Made by a program: the position numbers and the translations under genes. A stretch of 64,000 bases of DNA from NCBI GenBank assembly GCA_030674185.1, contig CM060307.1, positions 69,762,905 through 69,826,904 on the forward strand, read 5' to 3'. Shown here one piece after another: positions 29,820 to 54,294 of the stretch (its first letter is position 1; every line of letters begins with the position of its first letter). This DNA is from Monoplex corrugatus (lineage: Eukaryota > Mollusca > Gastropoda > Littorinimorpha > Ranellidae). The notes beneath the pieces are model-generated. The model did no database searches and was not told where the DNA came from. It saw only the letters and a list, made by a program, of their open reading frames with translations.

Positions 29820-30350
29820 TAGGAGTAGGAGCCTCAATAAAAATACAGGAAAATATGGAGATCCGAGATGACTGGTTGCTTTTGTAAAAGTTAGATCAAG
29901 TTATGCTTGAGGAAGCATCATCAAAAACAACATAATTGTGATCAAGTTGGTAATTGTAAGAATGGGTGTCTAGTTACTCATAGGTATTTTAATATGCAGT
30001 AAAACAGAAATATGCACCACAGAAGTTACAGACAAGCATCATTGAAGCCTTCATCTTGATGGACAATAGACACTTTAGTGTAGTAAAGAGCCTCGAGCTC
30101 ATCTTTGTACCGGAACATGTATTAAAAAGGTCTGCATTTGAAAATAGAAAGATATGGGCAGAGCATCTGTTAAAAAGAATAATAGAGAGCATGGCTGGCA
30201 CCAGTGTAATTCCCATGTCACCTAAAACTGGGGCCTGACATGAAGCAGAGGTGTACACATGACAACGAAAAGTGAAACATCTGACCTTTCAAAAGCACTT
30301 TTCACAATATCAAATTTATTTGAAATCCACACAGCATGGATGAGAAAATG
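29820..30350. repeat. Block B', copy of the sequence at 33253-33738
   Basis: Begins TAGGAGTAGGAGCCTC and ends CATGGATGAGAAAATG, as does 33253-33738. In between the copies agree in long stretches but differ by many one- or two-base indels. It lies between the two copies of the Tigger 3' part, joined to the second with the shared bases AAATG. Confidence 0.85.
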
Positions 30351-30397
30351 AAGAGATCAGAAGAGGACTTCAAAAATTCAGCGGTCAATTCGAACAT

Positions 30398-31456
30398 TTG
30401 CTTCTAACAACTTCCACAATACAAAGCAGAATCACAGATTTCTTTTCGTCACCATCAAAGCCTGAACAGGCAAGTCATTCATTCACTTGGAGCCATTCCA
30501 CTTCTCCCCCCTCAACCAGTAAGGACACGCCTCGTCCGTCAACCAGTAAGGACACGCCTCGTCCGTCAGCCAGTAAGGACACGCCTCGTCCATCAACCAG
30601 CAAGGACATGCCTCGTCCGTCAACCAGTAAGGACACGCCTCGTCCGTCAACCAGTAAGGACACGCCTCGTCCATCAACCAGTAAGGGTTCCACCAGGCAT
30701 ACAACAGATGACTCTTTCGTGTTTTTTGACAATCTTGCAACACTGATCAAAGATGCATCATCCTACGAGGAACTTGAGAACATTGTTGCTGCAGAAACGC
30801 TTTCCTTGTTCGCACAAACGCCCATCACATACAAACCATACCTGCCAGAAAAACCAAACGTGGACTATGTGTCCCTCGAGCTGTATCCTGATGATGCTTC
30901 GCAGTGTCTTCCAGTGCAGGTGCGTGGTGACGGAAATTGTCTGCCGCGGTGCGGGTCTCTCCTAGCATATGGAGATGAAGATCATCACACTGAGATGCGG
31001 GTCCGTATCATTTTTGAGATGGTTCAAAATTCAGACCTGTATCTTTCTGATGATTTCCTTGCATCGGGGACGGATCTTCAGAATTTGGTGAAGACTTACA
31101 TCTCATACTCAGACCAGACATTTTCCATCAACGTGACGGAAGAAGACATGAAAAACCTTTTTCAGAATGACGTGATGAACTGCCGATGCCCAGGAGCCTA
31201 CATGAGTATGTGGGGAATCCATGGTTTGAGTAGTGTACTGGGTGTGCCTGTCCAGTCTGTGTACCCACAGTATGGAGGTTTCAATGTTAGAAAGGACCTC
31301 CATAGAGTTGTGCAGCCTCGCATCTGTCGACAAAGTGAGATCAACACTTCCCAGGAAAGCTTGCCGACTATCATGTGGACGTCCTGTCTGGGGAAAGACA
31401 AACCTGCGTCAACCTGGGTTCCCAACCACTTTGTGGTTTGTGTACCATACTTTTGA
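30398..31456 (+). pseudogene. Duplicated PIP box and complete OTU/vertnin-like domain without the transposase
   Basis: Same frame as the first copy but not stopped after WGIHG. It continues LSSVLGVPVQSVYPQYGGFN, VVQPRICRQ and IMWTSC to WVPNHFVVCVPYF and a stop. The final NHFVV supplies the candidate catalytic His of an OTU fold, and GDGNC the Cys. The order VSLxLYP...SVYP...IMW...HxF parallels vertebrate vertnin as I remember it. No promoter or start is evident for this copy. Confidence 0.75.
30511..30686 (+). repeat. 27-bp coding minisatellite (TSKDTPRPS), copy 2
   Basis: Same unit order and variants as 28077-28252. Confidence 0.95.
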
Positions 31457-31889
31457 ACCGCGTGTCTGTCAGTGCTGATCCGAAACTTTCGGAAAGGGTT
31501 ATCAACATAGCTTAATGGCATGATGGCCTTCTTGTGTGTGTGTGTGTGTGTGTAGGGGTGGGTGGGTGGGGTATTTTTTCCGTATTCGACATTGAACTTT
31601 TGAACAGCAGTTATGTAATTTTTTCTTGAAATGTTTAATGTGTCTCGTATTCAGAGAGATTCAGTTCAGTTTTCGCTTTTCAAGGATGCTACATTGCCTA
31701 TGGAACACTCCGTCGACGCAATACCACAGGTACAAAGGTCCAGACGATGCTGTCTTTTTTTGCTTTCAGATACACCGGACATATGTCTTCTTTTTCATTA
31801 AAGTTTTAATCAAATGCTTAATTTGGCGTCGGTCTGATAGTGTGAATGGCTCTGTGTGTTTGTGTGTGTAAGGGAGGGGGGGGGGGGCG

Positions 31890-31952
31890 TGCGTGTGTGT
31901 CCGTGTGTGTCCGTGTGTGTGTGTGTGTGTGTGAGTGTGTGTCCGTGTGTGT

Positions 31953-32000
<48 letters not shown>
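31890..32000. repeat. (GT)n with CC interruptions
   Basis: Expanded relative to the first copy at 29500-29565. Confidence 0.9.
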
Positions 32001-32001
<1 letters not shown>

Positions 32002-32253
32002 AAAAAAAGCAAGGAGGCTCGAAGAACAACAGCCAACAGGTGAAAGATTAATGGGAATATATCTCACATCAAACGCAATGTGTGGACACGGAAATAAGAA
32101 CCTATAGTGAAAAAAAAGTTCGGTTATATTGAATTTCTGAAGGAACAAGGAGGGAAATTCAATATAACCGAGAATTGGCTATATTGAAGTTCCGGCTATA
32201 TTGAAGGTCTTCCCGGGTCCCGTGCCACTTCAATATAGCCGGGTTTCACTGTA

Positions 32254-32545
32254 GTTCTTATGATGTATATGGCATTGATAGTTCTTTTCCCTTCCACAAA
32301 TCCACACTGTTGATCTGGCTCTGCTATTTCTCTTTTGATTCTATTCCTTGTCCTCATCATGAATATTCTTAATATGATCTTGGTTACATGACTCATCAAA
32401 CTGATTATGTGATGGAGTTCGCATTCTATAGCCCCTGTCTTCTTTGGAAGTGCAATGAAAATTATATTTGATTTTGACATATCTTTGGGGATTTTTCCAG
32501 TGTCGTAAATTTTATTTAGGAGGACTGTTATTTTATGGCGAAGCA
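32254..32545 (-). mobile_element. RTE-like LINE copy A, upstream RT part (continues 24449-25569)
   Basis: Minus strand reads the N-terminal palm of the reverse transcriptase: TGKIPKDMSKSNIIFIALPK, then CGFVEGKRTINAIYIIRT. This joins in sequence to 25567 when the Tigger element and one TA are removed. It is truncated at about 32545. Confidence 0.8.
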
Positions 32546-32574
32546 AAAAAGTAATCTTACTTCCTCACCCTAAC

Positions 32575-32660
32575 CACCAGTGAGGTAGTCAAAGGATGAG
32601 GGAGTCAAAGGGTTAAGTTTTGGCAGTTGGCGGATAGGGTGCGGAAGTCAAAGGGTTAAG
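32575..32660. repeat. Mini-repeats ending AGTCAAAGGGTTAA, two adjacent copies
   Basis: GATGAGGGAGTCAAAGGGTTAA-type ends at 32616 and GATAGGGTGCGGAAGTC...TTAA ends at 32659. The inverse, TTAACCCTTTGACT, matches the usual piggyBac terminal TTAA-CCCTTT pattern. Confidence 0.5.
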
Positions 32661-33252
32661 CATCATATGTGTGTGTGACAAGCATGTGATGAAAAGAGAA
32701 AAGGAGCAGGTGAATTCCCTTTTCTTGTTTTCCGTGATGAATATGAAAGTGTATATGTATGTACGAGCTATATATATGCATATGTGTGTGTGTGTGTGTG
32801 ACAACTGGAGAATCGGACACATGTGACTGTTTCTGTGTATGTTAGAGGGACAAAGTTGACTGCAAACATGCATGCATATGTGTGTGTGTGTGTGTGAAAC
32901 ACATTCATGCACCACTGTATGTGTATGAGAAAGAGAGATGCGCTAAATGTGTTTTCTGAGTGCCAAAAAAGCATACATGCATGCATGTTGGTGTGTGTAT
33001 GCATATATATGAGTGTGTGACATATGCATCAGAACGTATGTGTGTATGAAAGAGAGCGGTACACTCGGCGTGTTTTCTGAGTGTCATAAAAATGTGGAAC
33101 AAACTGAAATCTCATCGTTATTCCCAGTTAGCTCAAAGTATGACACTTATGATACTTTTCCATCCAGAGACCGATTATTTGCTGTCAATAACTACCAGTA
33201 AACTATGAAGGTGCACAACGTACCCAGGGTTGTATACTGAGGAAAAAAAAGC

Positions 33253-33738
33253 TAGGAGTAGGAGCCTCAATAAAAATACAGGAAATATGGATCGAGATGA
33301 CTGGGTTGTTTTGTAAAGTTTGAGCAAGTTTATGCTTGAGGAAGCATCATCAAAAACAACAGAATTGTGATCAAGTTGGTAATTGTAAGAATGGGTGGCT
33401 TAGTTACTCAGAGGTATTTAATATGCAGTAAAACAGAATAGGCACCACAGAAGTTATCAGACAAGCATCAGTGAAGCCTTCTCTGATGGACAATAGACAC
33501 TTTAGTGGAAAGAGCCTCGATCATTTGTACCGGTACTGCATTTGAAAATAGAAATGATAGGGCAGAGCACTGTTATAAGAATAATAGAGAGCATGGCTGC
33601 ACCAGTGTAATGCACAGCACCTAAAACTGGGCCTGACATGAACAGAGGTGTACACATGACAAAGAAAATGAACATCTGACCTTTCAAGCACATGCACATA
33701 TCATGTGTATTGAATCACTCAGCATGGATGAGAAAATG
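33253..33738. repeat. Block B, partner of 29820-30350
   Basis: Same sequence as B' with numerous small deletions. Family unknown; no ORF. Confidence 0.85.
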
Positions 33739-33879
33739 GACGGAAAAGAATTGCATGAAGAAAGAATATAGACACTGAAGTAACTGATTCACAGTGCAAC
33801 AGCCATTTGATGTTTCACCTTCAAATCTTCTCTGAAGATTCTTTTTATTTTCAACTGTAGTCTGTGTGTATGCGAGAGA

Positions 33880-33978
33880 GGATGGGAAATGTGCCTGCAG
33901 TGACAAGGGATAGATTCGTATGGAGGGCCATGATCGCCAACGCCATGCGACAGGGCTTATGATGATAACGATGATGTG
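33880..33978 (+). mobile_element. RTE-like LINE 3' end fragment
   Basis: Plus strand reads VTRDRFVWRAMIANAMRQGL and stop, then a GATGAT-type tail, matching the C-terminus (IIANAMRQGT) of the other RTE copies. It is the only copy in this orientation. Confidence 0.7.
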
Positions 33979-34139
33979 AGTGAAAGTGTGTGTGTATGTG
34001 TATGTTAGTGTGTATGTATATGTTGTGTGTATATCTGTATGTGTGGGTGTACATGGGCGTGCATGTGTATGTGTCTGTGTTGTATATGCTTTAAGTAAAT
34101 GTGTTTGTCTATGTTGTAGACCTATTGTTTATATGCAAT

Positions 34140-35190
34140 GTACCATACCATACCATACCATACCATACCATACCATACCATACCGCTGCAGACTGGTTTA
34201 GGCTATTCAGCCTTTAGTCTGGTCTTTTTCACGAAAAACTTAGTCAATCTTACAATTTAAAACTTCTTGTGTAGGTATTGATGGTGCAACAGTCTGGAAG
34301 TCTACCTAATCGAATATATGCAGTCTGCCCAGTGGCGATCCAGACTGGCCTTGAAGCTGTCGAGAGATGGTGCGGTGACCACTTTTTCTGGGAGCGCGTT
34401 CCAGGGATTCACCACTCGATAGGAGAAAAAGTGCTGGCGCAGTGAACTATCGCAACTCCTTTTCTTGAGCTTTAGATTGTGCCCACGGATCTGCTTAGCA
34501 CTGTTTTCCAGTACAAGAGGACTCTTCGTGTTGCACAACCCGTGTGTGAACTTGTAGGTTTCAATCATGTCACCCCTGTCCCTTCGGTACTCCATGCTGG
34601 GGATCTTCATTCTGATAAGTCGCTCTTCATAGGGACAGTCAACCAGACCAGGAACCAACTTTGTTGCTCGCCTGAGAACGCCCTCGATGATGTCCTTATC
34701 TTTCTGATATCTTGGTGACCACACATTGTTGGCAAACTCCAGGTGAGGGCATATCAATGCAATGAACAGCTGTCGCATGGTCTCGGTGTCAAGGTACTGG
34801 TAAGAGCGCCTGATCAGCCCTAGAATTCTGTGTCTCAACATGGTGGCTGAATTAGAGTTCCTGATCTACCAATACTCCCAGATCTTTCTCTCCCTTTGAT
34901 GACTCCAGCATCACTCTCTCTTCGCTGTTGTGTAGTCTCATGCTATATTCTGCCTTGGGGTTACTGTGTCCGAGGTGTAGAACCTGACATTTTGTCGCAT
35001 TGAACCGCAGCTGCCAACAATCTGCCCAGTCAACAAGGTTATCTAACTCCTATCCCTCTTGTTTTGCTCCTCTACTATGTCAAACACTTTTGTATTGTCT
35101 GCATACATCTGACAGATGCAGTTCACCACCTCTGGCATATCATTGATGAACACAATAAACAGCATTAGCCCCAAGACGTTTATACGTGAT
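34140..35190 (-). mobile_element. CR1-like LINE 3' fragment with (GGTAT)n tail
   Basis: Minus strand. At the right is the RT region VLGLMLFIVFINDMPEVV with a changed catalytic box, MYADNTKVF. Then comes an open 179-residue stretch (MLRHRILGLIRRSYQYLDTE, RATKLVPGLVDCPYEERLIR, YRRDRGDMIETYKFTHG, YRVVNPWNALPEKVV). The 3' end runs into pentanucleotide repeats (CATAC on + strand, 34142-34183), the LINE's own tail. It is 5'-truncated with frameshifts, and inactive. Confidence 0.85.
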
Positions 35191-36171
35191 GTGCAAGAGA
35201 TTTTTTTTCAATGATTGACATATGAAATGGGTATGTTACAAATCTTTTATTGCTTCCTTAACATTGTCTTACCATGGTTCATCTGTTTTCATTGGAGGCA
35301 GGGGCTGACATTTATTTGCTTCACGTGTATCTGCCTCTGTCTCTCATGCTTTGTAACGCACTTAGGGCTGTTGCATGATGAGGTGCTGCGCAAGTAGTTT
35401 TTTTTTTTTTCTATTCTTCTTCTTGTAACTAATATTGTTATCATTACTATTAATTATCATCATTATTATTGCTGTTCTTGTTGTTGTTTATTACTATTAT
35501 GAGTAGTATTATTTCTATGATTAATGTATGCTAGACTGGTTTGTGTGATCATCTGCAAAACTGGGATGACCGCCTCTACATCATACGTATTGCACGGGGT
35601 TAACTGGACTGGGGTTTCAGTTTGGGCCCGCGAAAAGGAGATACGACGAATTTATCAATTGAATTCTTCCTCCATTTCTTTTCGGATCTTGTCCCTTGCT
35701 GACTCTGACGATAAAACAGTGCCATTGCTGAAATGCGATCTTGCGGTTTTGGATTCCCGCCAGACAATGCTCATTAAATTATCATGTGATATGGCGTCGC
35801 CGTTGCTAAGCGATATCTTCCAAAAGAAAACAGAGTAGCGTCCCATGATCAATGGCATCTTGAATAAAGCAGTGGACGGGCCACAGAAGCTACATTCTCT
35901 GTGTACTGGCCTTCGGTGATCATTCTGTGGATCAGTTCCCGCATCCATCATGACCAGCGGCCAGTCAAAGGCCAATAGTAAGTTGACATTAATATAATGT
36001 TGTGTGGTTAGACCAATTGAAAGCGGCCGGCATTTATTAGTTTCGAGATACCAACATTCACTGTACTGTGATTGTGATTGTTGCATTCAGAGTCTTTCAT
36101 TCAACATTGAATCCTCATGACCACGTAACATTATGATTGTCGTGAATCAAGATGATGATGATCGATATTAA

Positions 36172-36175
<4 letters not shown>

Positions 36176-36251
<76 letters not shown>

Positions 36252-36275
36252 TGTGCGCGCGCGCGCGTGTGTAAA
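36176..36275. repeat. (GT)n followed by (GC)n
   Basis: About 70 bases of GT repeat, then GCGCGCGCGC. Confidence 0.95.
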
Positions 36276-37215
36276 GTGAATGCACGTTTGCTGATTTATG
36301 ATTGTGTTGTGTTGTTGTTGATACTTGAATTGATACATTATTAGATATGTGTGTATGTCACAATGTGTGCATATATAAGTATTATGTGTAAACCGTCACT
36401 CAAAGTCACTGTTTACCAACACATCCCTTGTCATGGACCCAATCCTTCCAACATCACAAGGCAATGCAACTAAAAAAATAGTATCTGTATCTGTCTTTAT
36501 ACATTGCTACATCCAAAGATCTGGCATTAACACAATGGATCTGGCATTAACGCAACGAATCTGGCATTAACGCAACGAGTATCCAAAAACGAAAAAAAAA
36601 TTTCACTCTGATTTAGCTTGCCTGTGGCATTAATTCATTTACTTGACAGTAAACATCAGAAGGTGTTGGTCTGTGAGAGTCACAGGGTAGGAATGAGGAG
36701 TGCTTATAGTTTTAAGTGCATTCTTTGTAAACTGGGGGCTCATGAGACACATGACATAGAATTGAAGAGTGCCTATGTTTTCACTTTTTGCAAAGTATGG
36801 GGTGAAAATCCAGACCATAAGTTAAGGACTGCCAAAACTAAGCAGCTATTTTTTGATTTACTCAGTTATAAACAAAAAGAAAGAAATATGAGTGTAATGT
36901 TAGAATGATTACAATCGGGATTTGAGACATTTCAAAAGTTTTTAAAAATTCTTAAAGTTTTTCTTTTTCTTTATTTTTCATAACATGGGGTAGTGGTGGG
37001 TGGGTTGCTTTCCAAATGACCAAACAGAAAATTAAGTTTGCCAGACCTATGAGTTGTATGTTGGTGAAAAATGACTGGTGGTAGTGGTTGTAGCGTTAGC
37101 TTGTGTGTTTGAATCATAGGTGTGCTGTTCCTATTGCATGTGTCAATTATTTACAATATGTCCTGCAGTGAAGGTGTCTCTGTGTGAATTATGGATGGAC
37201 CTGTAGATGGTGGTG

Positions 37216-37450
<235 letters not shown>

Positions 37451-37457
37451 GAGAGAG

Positions 37458-37930
37458 ACGAGTTGCCATGGTGTAGTTATTTGCACAACAGACTACCAAC
37501 TTGAAGATTGTGGGTTCGAATACTGAACGGTCCATTAAAAAAATCATTGAGGGATTTTTGGGCTCCAGTCACCTCCCACCCAGAGTTGAGAATGCTATGG
37601 GCTCATTGGGACGACACAGTCAAGTCTCATCTAATTCATGGGTGCATCAGTGAGGGTATTGCTGACATTTTTTTTACCAAAACCACAGGTGTCTGTAACT
37701 CTCGGGCCTGGTTGATGGCAGCCCTGTCATGCATTCTCAGTCCTAAAAGGAACTCCATAACATCATGATTATCATTTGTATTGTATCATCATCATTGTAT
37801 CGTAAAAACTTTGGCAGCTTCTGTTGCTGTTAATGAGGCATAGAAAATGAATGGGGGGGGGGGGGGGGGGGAGTAAGCAGAAATGTAATCTCCCCAAGTG
37901 TGATGATTCTGAAAAAAAAAAAAAAAAAGA
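37458..37930 (+). mobile_element. tRNA-derived SINE, copy 1
   Basis: tRNA-like head with an A box (GCCATGGTGTAGTTATTTG) and a B box (GTGGGTTCGAATACT). The body phrase CACCCAGAGTTGAGAATGCT, then ATGGGCTCATTGGGACGAC, is shared with 45501-45985. It ends in an A-rich tail. A poly-G run interrupts it near 37853. Confidence 0.75.
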
Positions 37931-37967
37931 AGGAAAGAAAAGGAGAGCGAGCGAGGAGAGAGAGGAG

Positions 37968-38019
<52 letters not shown>
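37911..38019. repeat. Poly-A and (GA)n
   Basis: SINE tail A-run followed by about 45 bases of GA repeat. Confidence 0.9.
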
Positions 38020-38024
<5 letters not shown>

Positions 38025-38225
38025 TACAGGTGTTTTGTGGTGTGGTTGTGTTGATGGTATGCATGTTTCTTTTCTGTGTTGATAACACAGATGAGTATGT
38101 TCATGCCTGAATTTACAGAGTTCTGTTTTTTAAAAGTATTATTTCCTATGCAGCAAAGCAATTGTCACATTTTATAAAGCATGATGCTCAGAGAATGAAA
38201 AGTATTCTGTTTTTCACATGAAAAA

Positions 38226-38366
38226 TTATACCTTTGCTGCTGTTAATTCTATTAGTAAATATTCATTTAGTTATCTTATAGTTGACAATTATTTATATAC
38301 CTTTGCTGCTGTTAATTCTGTTAGTAAATATTTATTCAGTTATCTAACAGTTGATAAATGTTTATA
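38226..38366. repeat. Tandem duplication of ~70 bp
   Basis: TACCTTTGCTGCTGTTAATT... occurs at 38229 and again at 38299 with few substitutions. Confidence 0.85.
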
Positions 38367-38571
38367 TATTTATGGGTTTATTTGTGTTTATTTAGGTATC
38401 TTTTGTTATTTTGTTATATTTGTTGTTGACAGCTATTAAATATGCTGACATGTTATATTATTTTTTTTCTTTTATTTCATGATAATAACAGTATTAATAT
38501 TTATCAATATCATTGATGTTGTTGTGGTGGTAGTATAGATTGTGATGAAAGATGACAAATAATGTACACAG

Positions 38572-51508
<12,937 letters not shown>

Positions 51509-51930
51509 ACAGCAAACTCAGTATTTACCTATCAGTATTTTAAAAACTTGAATTTGAAGTTTTATCATATGCACAAAGAAAATGCACAAAGGTAACTGAT
51601 TTTTAGGAAAAGGAGTTTGTGTTGGATTGGTGTTTATATAACCTTGTTTTGCTTTTTCATGTTTTATGTCCTTTGGCCTTTGCCCCCTTTCAGACCAGCT
51701 GTGCCTCCAAGGAAGTCTCCTGGACTTTATATTCAGACTGGTCAAGAGCTGATGTTTGTCTTTAACCTTTTCCTCTGCCAGTATTACCTCCGTCCAGCTC
51801 TCCAAGCCTGAAGGGTTTTTATCCTTACATTGTGTTGATTCAGAAAATCATGAAAACCATGAAAGTGACACACAGTTCTTCAAGATGACATCTCTGCATT
51901 CAGAATAAATTCCATATGCACACAAATGCT
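51509..51930 (+). other. THEG: THEG-like 3' UTR with AATAAA
   Basis: The first canonical AATAAA after the stop is at 51904-51909. The transcript end is inferred. Confidence 0.45.
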
Positions 51931-52689
51931 GTGTAATGGATAAGATTCCAATGAGCAAAGAAACCAAAGAGTCAGAGCACAGAAATTATTCTTATGTTGC
52001 TGCACAAATCATTGTTGTTCTAACAGAGTGAACAAACAGAAGCATTGCCTTTGCCTGGCTTTCAGACAGGCATGGGTGCTAGTTGCAGAAACATGCTGCC
52101 TGCCTTGCTGACAGGCACAAGACACAGTAAATCAGCCATCATTTACTTAAAACAAGTAAACAAACAAACAAGCAAAAGAAACTAGCAAAGAAAGAGATAA
52201 ATAAAAGGAGATTGTTGAAGTTCAAAGATATTGCTGAGTAATCATACAAATCAAAACAAAAATTAAATCAATCAACATATTCAAAGAAAAACTTAGAAGA
52301 AATATTAAACTTTAAAAACAGAGGCATTGTTGAGTATTGTAATTGGATAATATGTCTGTTGTGAGCTGATAATCTGATTGTTGTGAGCTGATAATCTGAT
52401 TGGTGCTGGTCAAAAACAAGGATTGCTCTCTTATTTGCACACTGTTTTTATGATTGTTTTTGTTGTTGTAGCCTGTCTAAATATTCCGGTTGGCTTTTAT
52501 TTATTTCACAGTGAATTGCTCACATTTTGCTCTTATTTTATTGCAGTGGCGTGTCTGTTTCAATTTCCATATAAAATGAATGTCTTTACAAGAGCGTCGG
52601 TACAAATAAAGATACTAACAAAAAGAAAGGAAAATATGGTTTAACAAGATACCAATTCACGCACCACCATCCCCTTTCAGTTAATTACA

Positions 52690-53318
<629 letters not shown>

Positions 53319-53412
53319 AGTAAGCCAGAGCTGGACTCTGCATACAAAAAATAGATGAATAATATATTGATTGAAATGTTCATACAGCAATGCATGCCAT
53401 CAAGAAAATTCA
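53319..53412. repeat. Duplicated segment paired with 54182-54294
   Basis: AGATAAAGTAAGCCAGAGCT...CACCAGCTTG matches 54182-54294, where a short CACACACACT stands in place of the 600-bp CA array. Divergence about 15-20% by eye. Confidence 0.8.
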
Positions 53413-54181
53413 CCAGCTTGTGTAGATGGCTAAAGTCAAATGTGATTATATGATATGTATATGTACATGTATATGTATAAGTATATGTATATGTGTATAC
53501 ATATACATATATATTCAGTCATGACCTAGACCCCTCAGAGTGTAAAGAACATAGGGCTGAAATATTTGCTTCAAGGGAAGCTTCTTTCAGGACCTTCTGC
53601 TGTCCAGCTCTCCCCAGAGTTCCCAGCTGTAAAAAAAAGAACAAACTGCTGTTTATTAAATAATGTGAATAAAATTTATATACCTTTTCAGTATTCTGTG
53701 ATGTTTGTTTCATGCGTGCAAACCAGTATTATCATGATGTGGCTTGTATTTTTTCCCTACAGCACTGTTATTTCAGAGAAATGTGGAAAAAATGTATTAT
53801 CCATATTTATTTCCCTGTGATTTTAAACTACTTAATTTATTAGGATTTTGTTGATGCTAAATGTATAATGGTTTGTGCAATTTCTCTGTACCAATTTATT
53901 TACAAAGTGTTGTGTGGGAGTGTGTGAAAATGTGTAAAGTATGGTTTCTTTGTAGTGTATGCCTTTCATTTAGTGTGGTTTTCAGATTGATATGATTCTA
54001 TTGTTTGCTTTTGGAGCTTGGTTTCATTGTTATTATTTTTAATGTTTTAGGAAGACCTTTAAAAATGTTTAGCAAAGATTGACAATCAGCTTTTAAATAA
54101 GGAAAGCAAAAATATTAGCAAGATTTTATCAGAAAAAAAAATTCTGCTGTATATTGTCGATTTCACACTACACACACACTA

Positions 54182-54294
54182 AGAGATAAAGCAAATCACA
54201 GCTTGACTCTGCATATAACAAACAGATTAACATATTATTTTGAGTTGAATATTTATACAGTAAAGCATGCCATCAGGAAAATACACCAGCTTGA
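54182..54294. repeat. Duplicated segment paired with 53319-53412
   Basis: AGATAAAGCAAATCACAGCT...CACCAGCTTG, preceded by CACACTACACACACACT. Confidence 0.8.

Larger units (their letters stand above)
25570..32251 (+). mobile_element. pogo/Tigger DNA transposon with OTU-domain fusion, 3' part duplicated
   Basis: Termini CAGTGAAACCCGGCTATATT and its inverse (...AGCCGGGTTTCACTG) are flanked by TA (25568-25569 and 32252-32253), as in Tc1/mariner-pogo elements. Removing it rejoins RTE copy A seamlessly, giving the target ...CTATGATAGTTCTTATG. It carries a spliced transposase fused to a PIP-box and OTU-like domain. A complete element could already end at 29819, where an identical 3' TIR followed by TA occurs. 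The rest (30346-32251) is a second copy of the 3' 1.9 kb. Confidence 0.9.
30346..32251 (+). repeat. Second copy of the Tigger 3' part (27912-29819)
   Basis: The first ~880 bases appear identical to 27912-28790. Beyond that the copies differ mostly by single-base indels and microsatellite length. It ends with the same 3' TIR, now joined to RTE copy A. Confidence 0.95.

Noticed and set aside
33980..34201. Short frame spanning (GT)n and the CATAC array
   Set aside because: Composed of microsatellite and LINE tail only.
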